Positions 27,136 to 37,368 of a DNA stretch of 64,000 nt are shown here, in pieces. This DNA comes from Bin80 sp965203305 (GTDB lineage Bacteria > Bacteroidota > Rhodothermia > Rhodothermales > Bin80): contig OZ241874.1 in assembly GCA_965203305.1 (NCBI GenBank), positions 1,860,001-1,924,000 of the forward strand. The letters are read 5' to 3'. Both the position numbers and the translations under genes were made by a program. Below the pieces are notes generated by a model. The model was not told where the DNA came from. It ran no database searches and saw nothing but the letters and a program-made list of their open reading frames with translations. Position 1 is the first letter of the stretch. Every line of letters begins with the position of its first letter.

Positions 27136-29943
27136 ATGCGTCTTTCATGGAATGAGATTCGTACCCGTGCAGCGAGGTTTTCCGATCAATGGCAGGCTGC
27201 AGTGTACGAAAAAGGAGAGACCCAGAGTTTCTATAACGACTTCTTTGAGATCTTCGGGGTGCAGCGTCGCACGGTTGCCCGCTATGAAGAACGAGTGACC
27301 AAACTGGATCATCGCTCGGGGTTCATTGATCTGTTCTGGCCCGGTGTTCTGATTGTGGAGCAGAAGAGTGCCGGGCGTGACCTTGCGGTAGCCTATGAAC
27401 AGGCCGGGGAATACTTTGACAGCCTTCCAGAAAGTGATCGTCCCCGCTACATTCTGGTGAGCGACTTTCAGACCTTTGATCTCTATGATCGGGACGAGCG
27501 CGAAAAGGTGAGTTTTCGACTTTCCGAGCTTCCCTCCAATGTAGAGGCGTTCAGCTTTATTCTTGGGGTTCACAGGGTATTCCGGGATCAGGATCCGGCA
27601 AATATCAGGGCCTCCGAACTGGTTGGGAAATTGCATGATATGCTGGATGAGTCCGGGTACAAGGGGCATGATCTGGAGCGTTTCCTTGTACGGATTGTGT
27701 TCTGTCTCTTTGCGGACGACACCGGAATTTTCGAGCCCCGCGACCTGTTCCTGAACTTTATTGAAGAGAGAACCGAGCAAGACGGTGCACATCTTGGTGC
27801 TGTGCTCACCCATCTGTTTCAGGTGCTGGATACACCGGAAACAGAACGTACAGCTGGTCTGGATGAGGATCTAGACAAGTTTCCCTATGTCAATGGCGAA
27901 CTGTTCCGAGGCCCCCTTCGCATTCCCCAGTTCAATTCGGCCATGCGTGAGGCCCTTTTGGATGCCTGCCGATTCAACTGGTCAAACATCTCCCCTGCCA
28001 TTTTCGGAGCCCTGTTTCAGTCTGTGATGGATCCGAAAGAACGCAGGGAGATCGGGGCCCACTACACGACGGAGAAGAACATTCTGAAGGTAATCGCTCC
28101 TCTCTTCCTGGATGATTTGCGGAGCGAGTTTGACAGGCTAAAAGCCAGAAAAGATCACCGTAGAAAGGCCGACCTTCGAAAGTTTCAGGCAAGGCTGAGT
28201 CGGATGAAGTTCTTTGATCCGGCATGTGGCTGCGGCAATTTCCTGATCATTGCGTACCGGGAGTTGCGGCTACTGGAGATTGAGATCTTGAAAGAGATCA
28301 ACCCCAGATCTGCCAGCGGAAGGCAGGGAGAGATGTACACCACTGACCTGCCGCTAATCAATGTAGATCAGTTTTACGGAATTGAACTGGGGGAATTTCC
28401 GGTACGGATTGCGGAGACCGCACTGTGGATGATGGATCACATCATGAATAACTGTCTCAGCATGGAGTTTGGAGAAACCTACACCCGGATTCCTTTGCAG
28501 GCATCGCCGCACATTGTACATGGGGATGCCCTAGAGATGAACTGGAACGATATTCTCCCAGCAGAAGAGTGTTCCTTTGTATTCGGGAATCCTCCCTTTG
28601 GAGGTGCCAAGTTTCAGAGCAAGGAGCAACGCGCCCAGGTACACAGGATTTCCGGGTTGGCAAAGCGGGGAAGCGGGGGTACACTGGACTATGTGACGGC
28701 ATGGTTTTTCAAAGCGGGGGAGTATATCCAGTCCGGGAGTGGGCGAATCGGATTCGTGGCAACCAATTCCATTACACAGGGGGAACAGGTGGGGCAATTC
28801 TGGCCGATCCTGTTCAAGAATTGGGATATAAACATCTCATTTGCTCATCAGCCATTCGCGTGGGGATCAGATGCGCGCGGGAAGGCGCATGTACATGTGG
28901 TGATTCTAGGGCTGGATCAAAAAGATCGTTCCCCAAACAAAAAACGCCTGTTCAGCTACCCGGATATTCGAGGTGAGCCATTGGAGAGGCAGATTTCCAC
29001 GATCTCTCCATACCTGTTTGATGCAAGTGATCTGCATGATCCGCACCTCACTGTGCAGGAAGAGCATCGTCCAATTAATGGGTTGAAACAGATCATTATT
29101 GGCTCACAGCCGATAGATGGCGGACACTACATCTTTAACGAACAAGAGCGAAGAGAATTTCTGGATATGGAGCCTGGGGCAGAAGCATTCATGCGTCCCT
29201 ATTATGCTGGGAAGGGGTTTCTGTATGGTAAAAATCGCTGGATTCTGGCCTTGCAAGATGTGCCTCCAAATGTCCTAGCACAGCTTCCGCATGTGCGGAA
29301 ACGTATCACCGAGGTTCGTTCTTACCGGAAAAAAAGTAAGCGTGCCTCCACATTAAAACTGGCAAGAACCCCAACATTATACCAGGTAAATGTAATCCCG
29401 GAGGCCTCTTTTCTGGTGATTCCTAGAGTCACTTCCGAGCGACGGGAGTACATTCCCATTGGTTGGATGGAGCCACCAAGAATCCCGAGCGATGCCTTGC
29501 TTATCCTCCCTGATGCCACGCTGGGTGATTTTGCACTGCTTACTTCCGCCATGCATATGGCATGGACGCGAACAGTGACTGGACGCTTGGAAAGCCGCTA
29601 TCTCTATTCCGCAGGAGTAGTATACAATACGTTTCCTCTTCCGCAAGAAGTCATAGACAAGGGAGAAACATTGCACAGACTTACCCCCTTGGCACAAGCC
29701 ATACTGGATGCTCGCAATGCGCATCCACAGGCAACACTGGCGAATCTCTACGATCCAGACATCATGCCGCTAAACCTTCGACAGGCACACCAGAAGTTGG
29801 ATTCTGCCGTAGACAAGCTGTATCATTCCCAAGGCTTTGAGTCCGAGCAGGAGCGTGTTCACCATCTTTTTCGGCTCTATGAGAACATAAAGGCACCACT
29901 CATGGACGGCCAGAGAAGAACGAAGAAGCACAGGAGAAAATGA
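27136..29943 (+). CDS. MmeI-like type IIL restriction-modification enzyme (copy 1)
   Basis: A 935-residue single-chain enzyme combining nuclease, N6-adenine methyltransferase and target recognition. The N-terminal nuclease motif D-x9-E-x-K is present at about residues 65-78 (IDLFWPGVLIVEQKSAGRD), as in MmeI. A helical linker follows. The methyltransferase part has GAHYTTEKNI, motif I FDPACGCGNFL (about 357-367) and motif IV GNPPF (about 488). The target-recognition region is about 650-830 (including LPHVRKRITEVRSY), and the C-terminal helices end the chain. Length matches the family. No separate methyltransferase is needed because one strand's methylation protects in this class. It is the first of a tandem pair; the N-terminal 220 residues of the two are nearly identical. 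Confidence 0.9.
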   Translation: MRLSWNEIRTRAARFSDQWQAAVYEKGETQSFYNDFFEIFGVQRRTVARYEERVTKLDHRSGFIDLFWPGVLIVEQKSAGRDLAVAYEQAGEYFDSLPESDRPRYILVSDFQTFDLYDRDEREKVSFRLSELPSNVEAFSFILGVHRVFRDQDPANIRASELVGKLHDMLDESGYKGHDLERFLVRIVFCLFADDTGIFEPRDLFLNFIEERTEQDGAHLGAVLTHLFQVLDTPETERTAGLDEDLDKFPYVNGELFRGPLRIPQFNSAMREALLDACRFNWSNISPAIFGALFQSVMDPKERREIGAHYTTEKNILKVIAPLFLDDLRSEFDRLKARKDHRRKADLRKFQARLSRMKFFDPACGCGNFLIIAYRELRLLEIEILKEINPRSASGRQGEMYTTDLPLINVDQFYGIELGEFPVRIAETALWMMDHIMNNCLSMEFGETYTRIPLQASPHIVHGDALEMNWNDILPAEECSFVFGNPPFGGAKFQSKEQRAQVHRISGLAKRGSGGTLDYVTAWFFKAGEYIQSGSGRIGFVATNSITQGEQVGQFWPILFKNWDINISFAHQPFAWGSDARGKAHVHVVILGLDQKDRSPNKKRLFSYPDIRGEPLERQISTISPYLFDASDLHDPHLTVQEEHRPINGLKQIIIGSQPIDGGHYIFNEQERREFLDMEPGAEAFMRPYYAGKGFLYGKNRWILALQDVPPNVLAQLPHVRKRITEVRSYRKKSKRASTLKLARTPTLYQVNVIPEASFLVIPRVTSERREYIPIGWMEPPRIPSDALLILPDATLGDFALLTSAMHMAWTRTVTGRLESRYLYSAGVVYNTFPLPQEVIDKGETLHRLTPLAQAILDARNAHPQATLANLYDPDIMPLNLRQAHQKLDSAVDKLYHSQGFESEQERVHHLFRLYENIKAPLMDGQRRTKKHRRK

Positions 29944-30140
29944 AGACAACAGAACACAGACCTGTGCCATATGATGTTGGCCAGAACGTGATTGCAGATA
30001 TTTGCGAATATGGTCGTGATCGCTGCCGCAGGAAACAGACGAGAAATCAGTATTCTGATAGAAGCATATGTTACAGATTTTTCCCTTATCACATGCAGGC
30101 TTTGGGAAATTACGGCTGGCATGGTCCCTGCAACCCATAG
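29940..30140 (+). CDS. Small hypothetical ORF between the two R-M genes
   Basis: A 66-residue frame whose ATG overlaps the stop of the upstream enzyme (ATGA) and which is Cys/Arg/Tyr rich. No family recognised. It occupies most of the 215-bp spacer between the tandem genes. It may be chance or a vestige of duplicated DNA. Confidence 0.2.
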   Translation: MKTTEHRPVPYDVGQNVIADICEYGRDRCRRKQTRNQYSDRSICYRFFPYHMQALGNYGWHGPCNP

Positions 30141-30158
30141 AAGAGCTGGTGTCCCCTG

Positions 30159-32966
30159 ATGCGTCTTTCATGGAATGAGATTCGTACCCGTGCAGCGAGG
30201 TTTTCCGATCAATGGCAGGCTGCAGTGTACGAAAAAGGAGAGACCCAGAGTTTCTACAATGACTTCTTTGAGATCTTTGGGGTGCAGCGTCGGACGGTTG
30301 CCCGCTATGAAGAACGAGTGACCAAACTTGATCATCGCTCGGGGTTCATTGATCTGTTCTGGCCCGGTGTTCTGATTGTAGAGCAGAAAAGTGCCGGGCG
30401 TGACCTTGGGGTAGCCTATGAACAGGCCGGGGAATACTTTGACAGCTTTCCAGAAGGTGATCACCCCCGCTATATTCTGGTGAGTGATTTTCAGACCTTT
30501 GATCTCTATGATCGGGACGAACGAGAAAAGGTAAGCTTTCGACTTTCCGAGCTTCCCGCCAATGTAGAGGCATTCAGTTTTATTCTTGGGGTTCACAGGG
30601 TATTCCGGGATCAGGATCCGGCAAATATCAGGGCCTCCGAACTGGTTGGGAAATTGCATGATATGCTGGATGAGTCCGGGTACAAGGGGCATGATCTGGA
30701 GCGTTTTCTTGTACGGATTGTGTTCTGTCTCTTTGCGGACGACACCGGGATTTTCGAGCCTCGTGACCTGTTCCTGAACTTTATCGAAGAGAGAATCCCA
30801 GGGGACGGGACTTATCTGGGGGCTATGCTGACTCATGTGTTTCAGGTACTGAACACTCCCGAGACAGAACGTGTCAATACCCTGGATGAAGATATGAACA
30901 GCTTCCCTTATGTTGACGGAGAATTGTTTCGGGGAACACTTCACATCCCTTCATTTAATTCCGCCATGCGGCAGGCTCTCCTGGATGCCTGCCAGTTTGA
31001 CTGGTCAAACATATCTCCCGCCATTTTTGGAGCGTTGTTTCAATCGGTGATGAACCCGAAGGAACGCAGAGAGACAGGGGCACACTATACAACAGAGAAG
31101 AACATCCCGAAGGTGATTGGACCTCTTTTTCTGGATGACCTGCGCAGTGAATTCGAGCGGCTGAAAGCCAGAAAAGATCACCGCAGAAAGGCGGACCTTC
31201 GGGAGTTCCAGAGGAAGTTAAGTCGAATGAAGTTCTTTGACCCGGCATGTGGCTGTGGCAATTTCCTGATCATTGCGTACCGGGAGTTGCGGCTCCTTGA
31301 GATTGAGATTCTGAAAGAGATCAACCAGGGAACGGTGCAACAAGAGATGGATGTCTGCGATCTGTCCCTGATTAACGTAAACCAGTTTTACGGGATTGAA
31401 CTGGGGGAATTTCCGGTTCGGATTGCGGAGACGGCACTTTGGATGATGGATCACATCATGAATAATCGTCTCAGTCTGGAGTTTGGGGAAACGTACACGC
31501 GGATTCCTCTGCAGGCCTCTCCACATATCATTCATGGGGATGCCCTGGAGATGGACTGGAACAGTGTTCTTCCGGCAAAGGAGTGTTCGGCTGTGTTTGG
31601 AAATCCTCCCTTTGTAGGTGCCAAGCTTCAGAGCAAAGCACAGAGAGCGCAGATACAAAGGATAGCAGAGTTGGCAAGGAATGGCAATGGCGGTACACTG
31701 GACTATGTAACCGCATGGTTCATCAAAGCAGGGGAGTATATTGGTACTGGTCAGGGAAGAATCGGATTCGTAGCTACCAATTCTATTACACAGGGAGAGC
31801 AGGCCGGACAGTTCTGGCCGATTCTGTTCAGGCGTTGCAATCTGGAAATTTCATTTGCGCATCAGACATTCGCATGGGGTTCCGATGCACGGGGAAAGGC
31901 ACAGGTACATGTGGTGATTCTCGGACTGGATCAAAAAGATCGTTCCCCGAACAGGAAACGCCTGTTCAGCTACCCTGACATCCGCGGCGAGCCACTGGAA
32001 ACAAGGGTCTCCATGATCTCTCCCTATCTGTCTGATGCCAGCAGTCTGCATAATCCACATCTTACAGTACAAGAAGAAAGCCTCCCAATCAATGGGCTGA
32101 AACCAATGATCATCGGCTCAAAGCCGATTGATGGCGGAAACTATATCTTTACCGAAGAAGAGAGAAGAGAATTCCTGGAGATTGAGCCGGAAGCGGAGGT
32201 ATTCATGCGCCCCTACTGCGGAGCACATGAGTTTCTGCAAGGTGAAAAACGCTGGATACTGGCTTTGCACAATGCCTCCCCAAACGTGCTGGCACAGCTT
32301 CCGCATGTTCAAGAACGCATGGCTTCCGTGCGCTCGTACCGGGCAGCCAGCAAGAGTCTTCCCACGCAAAAAATTGCCCAGACACCTACGCTGTATCATG
32401 TAAATGTCATTCCCGAATCCCCTTTTTTGGCGATTCCAGAAACCAGCTCTCACCGCAGAGAATATATCCCGATTGGCTGGATATCCCCTCCCGTAGTTCC
32501 CAGTAACAGTATGAAAATACTGATGGATGCCACACTCTGTCACTTTGCACTGCTTACTTCTGCCATGCATATGGCCTGGATGCGAACGGTGGCCGGTCGG
32601 CTGGGCAGTGGATACAGATACTCCATTGGAGTGGTGTACAATACATTTTCTCTACCTCAGGAAGTCATGGATAAGGGAGAATTGCCACATAGCCTGGGGG
32701 CCCTGGCACAGGCCGTATTGGACGCTCGTGCTGCCCATCCGCAGTCAACTATGGCTCAGCTGTATGACCCAAATCTCATGCCGCCAGATCTTCGGCAGGC
32801 ACATCAGAAACTGGATCGCGCTGTGGATAAACTGTATCATCCAAGGGGCTTTAAATCAGAACAGGATCGCGTTTACCATCTCTTTCTTCTCTATGAGAAG
32901 ATGAAGATGCCACTTCTGGAAAAATCCCCAGAAAAGAGACGCAGTCACAAGTCGCGAGACAGGTAA
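30159..32966 (+). CDS. MmeI-like type IIL restriction-modification enzyme (copy 2)
   Basis: A second 935-residue enzyme of the same class: nuclease motif D-x9-E-x-K (IDLFWPGVLIVEQKSAGRD), HYTTEKN, motif I FDPACGCGNFL, motif IV GNPPFVGAKLQ. Its first 220 residues nearly equal copy 1, including at DNA level. From about residue 630 they diverge strongly, e.g. HNASPNVLAQLPHVQERMAS versus QDVPPNVLAQLPHVRKRITE, and HRREYIPIGWISPPVVPSN versus ERREYIPIGWMEPPRIPSD. Divergence in the target-recognition part suggests different DNA targets. Both copies look intact. Expected to act as a defence and self-methylation enzyme. Confidence 0.9.
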   Translation: MRLSWNEIRTRAARFSDQWQAAVYEKGETQSFYNDFFEIFGVQRRTVARYEERVTKLDHRSGFIDLFWPGVLIVEQKSAGRDLGVAYEQAGEYFDSFPEGDHPRYILVSDFQTFDLYDRDEREKVSFRLSELPANVEAFSFILGVHRVFRDQDPANIRASELVGKLHDMLDESGYKGHDLERFLVRIVFCLFADDTGIFEPRDLFLNFIEERIPGDGTYLGAMLTHVFQVLNTPETERVNTLDEDMNSFPYVDGELFRGTLHIPSFNSAMRQALLDACQFDWSNISPAIFGALFQSVMNPKERRETGAHYTTEKNIPKVIGPLFLDDLRSEFERLKARKDHRRKADLREFQRKLSRMKFFDPACGCGNFLIIAYRELRLLEIEILKEINQGTVQQEMDVCDLSLINVNQFYGIELGEFPVRIAETALWMMDHIMNNRLSLEFGETYTRIPLQASPHIIHGDALEMDWNSVLPAKECSAVFGNPPFVGAKLQSKAQRAQIQRIAELARNGNGGTLDYVTAWFIKAGEYIGTGQGRIGFVATNSITQGEQAGQFWPILFRRCNLEISFAHQTFAWGSDARGKAQVHVVILGLDQKDRSPNRKRLFSYPDIRGEPLETRVSMISPYLSDASSLHNPHLTVQEESLPINGLKPMIIGSKPIDGGNYIFTEEERREFLEIEPEAEVFMRPYCGAHEFLQGEKRWILALHNASPNVLAQLPHVQERMASVRSYRAASKSLPTQKIAQTPTLYHVNVIPESPFLAIPETSSHRREYIPIGWISPPVVPSNSMKILMDATLCHFALLTSAMHMAWMRTVAGRLGSGYRYSIGVVYNTFSLPQEVMDKGELPHSLGALAQAVLDARAAHPQSTMAQLYDPNLMPPDLRQAHQKLDRAVDKLYHPRGFKSEQDRVYHLFLLYEKMKMPLLEKSPEKRRSHKSRDR

Positions 32967-33030
32967 ACATGTATTGCGGAAACCGCAGTCATCCATAATT
33001 CCCTGCTCCGTATTCCAATTCTTTCCCCCA

Positions 33031-33870
33031 ATGAAGCCTGACTTTATTCAACGTCTGCGGAAGGCCCAAGCTGCTGCTGACAGTCTGGTATGTGTTGGAC
33101 TGGATCCAGATTTGGACAGGATTCCTGCATTTCTGCTCCGACAGCATGACTCACCGCACTCCGCAGTCGTTGCCTTCAACAAAGCAGTCATACAGGCCAC
33201 TGCCCCATACGCCTGCGCATATAAACTCAATTCTGCTTTCTATGAGAATCTGGGAAGTCCCGGGTTTGAGGTGCTCAGCGAAACCCTTAGCTTTATCCCG
33301 GAAGAAAAGATTCGAATCGTTGACGCAAAACGAGGGGACATCGGGAATACCGCATCCATGTATGCCTCCAGCATCTTTCGTCTGCTCAAGGCCGATGGCT
33401 GCACCGTTGCCCCCTATATGGGGGCAGATGCCGTAAAGCCTTTTCTGGAGTATGGGGGCTGTGGAGTATTTGTCCTGGTCCGAACCTCCAACCCGAGCGG
33501 CAGTCAGTTCCAGTCACTAACTGCAAATGGCAAGCCTCTGTACCAAATTGTTGCTGACCTTGCCTTTGAATGGGGGCAGCATATGCCCGGTTCTATTGGG
33601 TTTGTCGTAGGAGCAACCAGCCCCGAAGAACTGCGAAAATTGCGGAATCAACATCCAGAAGTCCCTTTTCTGATTCCGGGGATTGGAGCGCAGGGAGGTT
33701 CACTGGAAGCCGTTGCAAGTACAGCTACTCCAGATGGACCGATCCTTGTGAACAGCAGCCGCAATATCCTGTATGCGTCCTCTGACAGAGACTTTGCCAA
33801 GGCAGCAGCCAACGCTACCCACGCCCTCCGAGATGCACTGAACCAGCATGTCCATTCTCATACTGAGTAG
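33031..33870 (+). CDS. pyrF: Orotidine 5'-phosphate decarboxylase
   Basis: PyrF decarboxylates OMP to UMP, the last step of de novo pyrimidine synthesis. The 279-residue product begins MKPDFIQRLRKAQ (an upstream TTG at 32974 extends the frame but adds non-conserved residues), carries VGLDPDLDRIP, YKLNSAFYEN, the active-site VDAKRGDIGNTASMYA (Asp-Lys-Asp), and the phosphate-binding IPGIGAQGGSLEAV. It is the longer, class II form. It stands alone between the R-M pair and the ATPase/IS cluster. Confidence 0.95.
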   Translation: MKPDFIQRLRKAQAAADSLVCVGLDPDLDRIPAFLLRQHDSPHSAVVAFNKAVIQATAPYACAYKLNSAFYENLGSPGFEVLSETLSFIPEEKIRIVDAKRGDIGNTASMYASSIFRLLKADGCTVAPYMGADAVKPFLEYGGCGVFVLVRTSNPSGSQFQSLTANGKPLYQIVADLAFEWGQHMPGSIGFVVGATSPEELRKLRNQHPEVPFLIPGIGAQGGSLEAVASTATPDGPILVNSSRNILYASSDRDFAKAAANATHALRDALNQHVHSHTE

Positions 33871-34245
33871 AATCGCGCAGCTCACGCTGTATCCTAGTAT
33901 CACAGAATTGCCTTGCCAACTGTTCGCAACCAGGGATCACAGAAAACAGCGATGTCATTGACTGACGGTTATATGGATTGATTGAACATCTCCGAATTTG
34001 TGACCACATATAGCGAATAGAGACCGGAATCAATCCTGAATTGCTATCAGGAATTTGACACATAGATTGCAGTTGATTCACCAGTGTGTTTCCCCAAGGG
34101 ATTGCTCACTGCTCCTTGATCACTTTTTGCATCCCGGTCTGCCGTTCGTCCATGGTCATCCGCCCGAAATACACCCCGGGGGAACCTGGGATAGTGTCTA
34201 GGTGTCCAAACATAAAGGTTCTGCTACCCATCTCCTGTCTTCGCC
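33871..34245. promoter_or_regulatory. Intergenic stretch with a leader conserved upstream of ATPase copies
   Basis: No gene in this stretch of 375 bp. The last 75 bp (about 34175-34245: GGGGGAACCTGG, TAGTGTCT, GGTGTCC, CATCTCCTGTC) match the sequence at about 58797-58865 upstream of the ATPase at 58916, with scattered differences. I infer a shared leader or promoter, or shared mobile-unit DNA. Confidence 0.4.
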
Positions 34246-34943
34246 ATGTTCCGTACAAAACTTCCCGACCGGAACGACGAACCGCTTCCAGAAGAAGCGA
34301 TGAGTGCGATTACAGGCTTTCTTGACAGAGGAGTAGCCAAATACTTCCACGGAAGGAAGGATATCCTTGACAAGTTTGCGTATCGGATGGAAATTGCAGA
34401 GAACTCCAGAGGGGGAACCATACTTCTGGTTCAGGGGCCGCCTGGTGTGGGGAAGACGGCATTGCTGGCAAAATGTTGGGAAGAAGCAAAAAAGAAGGGG
34501 TGGGATGTGGCCCAGATCACCCCAAGGGACCTGTGGGACCCAGATCGCCTGCGAAAAACACTTCCCATCAGCCTGGAGATCAGGGTTGTCGGGGGAGAAG
34601 GCGAAGCAGAAATCACGATTGATCACCGCCCCCGCACGCCATTAGACATACTCAAGACAGGCGACACCTCCCTCCTGCTTATTCTTGACGAGGCCCAGCA
34701 TCTGGGGGGAAGATAGCAGAATAACTGGGGGGCATAAAGATGATGTCCGATATCTTCTGGATCAGATTCACAATGGCAGGTTAAGAAAGCCTGTCATTCT
34801 TCTGGCTGGCGGGCTGGGGATGACAGACAGGGCATTTGAAGCACTGGGGCTATCCCGGCTGGCAGAGGAGTGCACGTTTGATATGGAACCACTAGAAGAG
34901 GAGAAGGAACGGCAGGTGATCAAAGACTGGCTTAAAAAAGATT
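34246..34943 (+). pseudogene. AAA-type ATPase copy 2, 5' part (frameshifted, cut by IS)
   Basis: Starts at ATG 34246, or at the internal ATG 34300 which aligns with the start of the sister copies (MSxIKGFLDRG). Walker A GPPGVGKTALLAK and Walker B LLLILDEAQHLG are intact. Then a G6 run at 34704-34709, where the sister at 39430 has G5, shifts the frame and ends the chain at ...HLGGR. The correct frame resumes (EDSRITGGHKDDVRYLL) through LLAGGLGMT until about 34943, where an IS1634-type element begins. The missing C-terminal half resumes near 38795. The gene is therefore doubly broken; reverting one G would not repair it. Confidence 0.75.
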
Positions 34944-37299
34944 CTATACGCAAGTTCGCCATGATTCTTTAAAAATCCGGTTTTCGCGGAAATTTCTCGC
35001 CATTTTGCCTTAGTAATTCCACTTATTTGCCTGTTTTGGTGTAATTATTTTCGTATTTGCCCTGTTTTCCCTTATTTATTACGGGTTTGCTCTCCAGAAC
35101 CCCGTTGTAGTATACCGTATTTTTTCCGGGAACCTCCCCCCGGATATGCGGTTTAAATTTGGGATCAACCACCACGGCATGTTCCTCTTCCGAGCCCCCT
35201 ACCGCCTCAAGACAGGAGAGAAAGGATTCCGATTCTATCTGTCCTACTGCAAACGGGTCAACGGCATCCCCAAACGAAAAACGCTGTTTTGCCTCGGCAA
35301 GGATGTGGATCTGTCCGAGGAAGAGATCCAAGCCTTTGGGGCTCATGTGAAGGCGCACATGGACGGAGCCCCTCGGCTGGACTTTGCGGAACAGCGTCCG
35401 TTCTTTCGGGATCTGGTGCAGCAGATTGCGCAAAACCTGGTGGAGCGTGGCTGTGAGGTGGGAACCCCTCGCACGCCGGCAGAGCGTGTGGTGAGTTTCC
35501 TTCGGCTTTCGCATCCTGGTTCCGGCACGGTTGGGGGCGAGCGTCTGCTCCTGTCCCTGTTTCATCGGGTTGGCTTTGATTGCTTGTTGCTGGATCTGGG
35601 ATGTACCGAAGAGCAGGTGAAGCTGATCTATGTGATGGTCATTGGCAAGATGCTGAGTCCGGGCAGCGAGCGGCACACCCATGACTGGCTCACCTCCACC
35701 TCTGCCATTCTGGAGCTTCTGCATCTTCCTGTACCGAGTCTGAACACCCTGTACCGGACGGTGGATCTGCTGAACCGGCACCGGGACGAGATTCTCTCGT
35801 GGCTCTATGAGAGGGCACAGTCCACGCTTCCTTTCGGGGGAAAGATCATTCTGTATGATCTGACCAACACGCCGTATTACGGGAAGGAGAAGGGACAATA
35901 CCTGCGGCACGGGCGGAGCAAGAACAAGCGGAGTGATCTTCGGCAAACGTCTCTTTCGGTGTCCATGAGCGGGAACGGGATGCCCTGCGGGATGGAGATT
36001 CTGCCGGGGAATGTGAGCGAGCCTGGCACCTTGGCTGGTGTTCTGGAGAAGCTGGGGGACGAGGATTCGACTTTGGTCATGGATGCCGGGATCTGCACGG
36101 ATGGGAATGTGGCTCTCATGCAGGAGAAGGGCTTTGACTGGGTCGGCATAGAGCGCAGCAGCACGCCGCCTGTTCCCACGGGACCTGCGGATGCCCGGTT
36201 TGAGACGGGGGGCGGAAGGCAGATCAAGGCGTGGGAGCTGTCCGAAGAGAATGGCGAACGACGCGTGTACATTTACAGTGAGGCGAAGGCAAAGACGGAG
36301 TTGCAGATCAAGCAGCGGCGGTGTGAGGCGTATGAGAAGGCACTGGACAAATTGCGGGAGGGACTGTCCAAACCCGGGTGTGTCAAGAAATTTGCTCCGG
36401 TGCAGAGACGGGTGACGCGTCTGGAACGCGATCACCCGCACGTGGCATATCTCTACGATGTGGAGGTGATTCGCAACGAAGAGACCGACTATGCGGACAC
36501 GATTCGGGTAACCCGTCTTCCGGCGCATGCGTCGTGGATGCGGGCCTGTGGCGGGTATGTGATCCGCACCAGTCATCTGGACTGGTCCCTCCGGGAGGTG
36601 GCCCAGACCTACTGGCGACAGTATGAGGTGGAGCATGTCTTTCGCTCCATGAAATCCGAGTTTGGACTGGGGCCCATTTATCACAGCAAGGACGAGCGGA
36701 TTGAGGGGCATCTGTTTCTTGCGCTGCTGGGGGTCTGCTTTGCACAGATGATCCGAATCCCGCTCAAGGCCCAGGGCATCTCGTCCAGCTGGAGTACGAT
36801 TCGGAAGCACCTCAACAAGATTCAGCGCATCATCACCAAATTCCACCAACTCCGACAGCGGTACCTGATCACACGGATGGATCAGGATCTGACCCCGTTC
36901 GTGCAGCAGATCTTTCGGATTCTGGGGATCCTGTATGATCCCGAGAAGACGAAGGGAGAGGAGCGGGGGCGGGATGGTCCCGAAGAAAAATCACCAGCGA
37001 AAGAATGTACGCTGCTTCCCGAAGAGGAAAAGCCTCCTGATTCATGAAACAGGGAGGATTCTTGCCGAGAAAAAAACAGCACTCCGCAGGGAGCGGGGAG
37101 TGCTATGCCCATCCGCCATTCGCCAGGCAGACTCTCGGCGTACTTTGCCGGAAAAACGGCACAGAACGAAGAGAACAGCCACCATGATCTGACCTGCGAA
37201 GTCGCTGGAACCTGTGGACTACGAAAAAATCATCCCCAAAAAGGGAACAGGGGAGCTGTGTCCGATTGTTGAACTACGCTGTGGCAAACTAGCGTATAG
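34944..37299 (+). mobile_element. IS1634-type insertion element
   Basis: Bounded by imperfect inverted repeats: left CTATACGCAAGTTCGCCA at 34944-34961 and the right end reading CTATACGCTAGTTTGCCA inward from 37299. The element is about 2.36 kb and carries one intact transposase gene. A hairpin with AGCACTCC/GGAGTGCT arms (37078-37104) follows the transposase. It is inserted into ATPase copy 2. The right flank is another IS, so no target duplication can be read. Confidence 0.8.
35146..37047 (+). CDS. IS1634-family transposase
   Basis: A 633-residue DDE transposase of the IS1634 group of the IS4 superfamily. Visible hallmarks are ILYDLTNTPYYGKEKGQ (first Asp region), STLVMDAGICTDGN (second Asp), and YWRQYEVEHVFRSMKSEFGL with the Y-R-E-type motif carrying the catalytic Glu, followed by RIEGHLFLALLGV. 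Length is at the long end for the family. A long antisense open frame over the same DNA is judged a shadow. The gene is uninterrupted, so the element may still be active. Confidence 0.88.
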   Translation: MRFKFGINHHGMFLFRAPYRLKTGEKGFRFYLSYCKRVNGIPKRKTLFCLGKDVDLSEEEIQAFGAHVKAHMDGAPRLDFAEQRPFFRDLVQQIAQNLVERGCEVGTPRTPAERVVSFLRLSHPGSGTVGGERLLLSLFHRVGFDCLLLDLGCTEEQVKLIYVMVIGKMLSPGSERHTHDWLTSTSAILELLHLPVPSLNTLYRTVDLLNRHRDEILSWLYERAQSTLPFGGKIILYDLTNTPYYGKEKGQYLRHGRSKNKRSDLRQTSLSVSMSGNGMPCGMEILPGNVSEPGTLAGVLEKLGDEDSTLVMDAGICTDGNVALMQEKGFDWVGIERSSTPPVPTGPADARFETGGGRQIKAWELSEENGERRVYIYSEAKAKTELQIKQRRCEAYEKALDKLREGLSKPGCVKKFAPVQRRVTRLERDHPHVAYLYDVEVIRNEETDYADTIRVTRLPAHASWMRACGGYVIRTSHLDWSLREVAQTYWRQYEVEHVFRSMKSEFGLGPIYHSKDERIEGHLFLALLGVCFAQMIRIPLKAQGISSSWSTIRKHLNKIQRIITKFHQLRQRYLITRMDQDLTPFVQQIFRILGILYDPEKTKGEERGRDGPEEKSPAKECTLLPEEEKPPDS

Positions 37300-37368
37300 C
37301 AGGACGGCTGTATAAGATGGCAGGGCTTCCCTTGGCTCCTTCACCCTTTCACCATCTTATCAAGTCAA

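Noticed and set aside
35023..36849. Long open frame of 608 residues on the minus strand
   Set aside because: It lies antisense over a clear IS1634-type transposase with motifs on the plus strand, is rich in Arg/His/Pro/Gln as expected of an antisense shadow, and has no recognisable domain.
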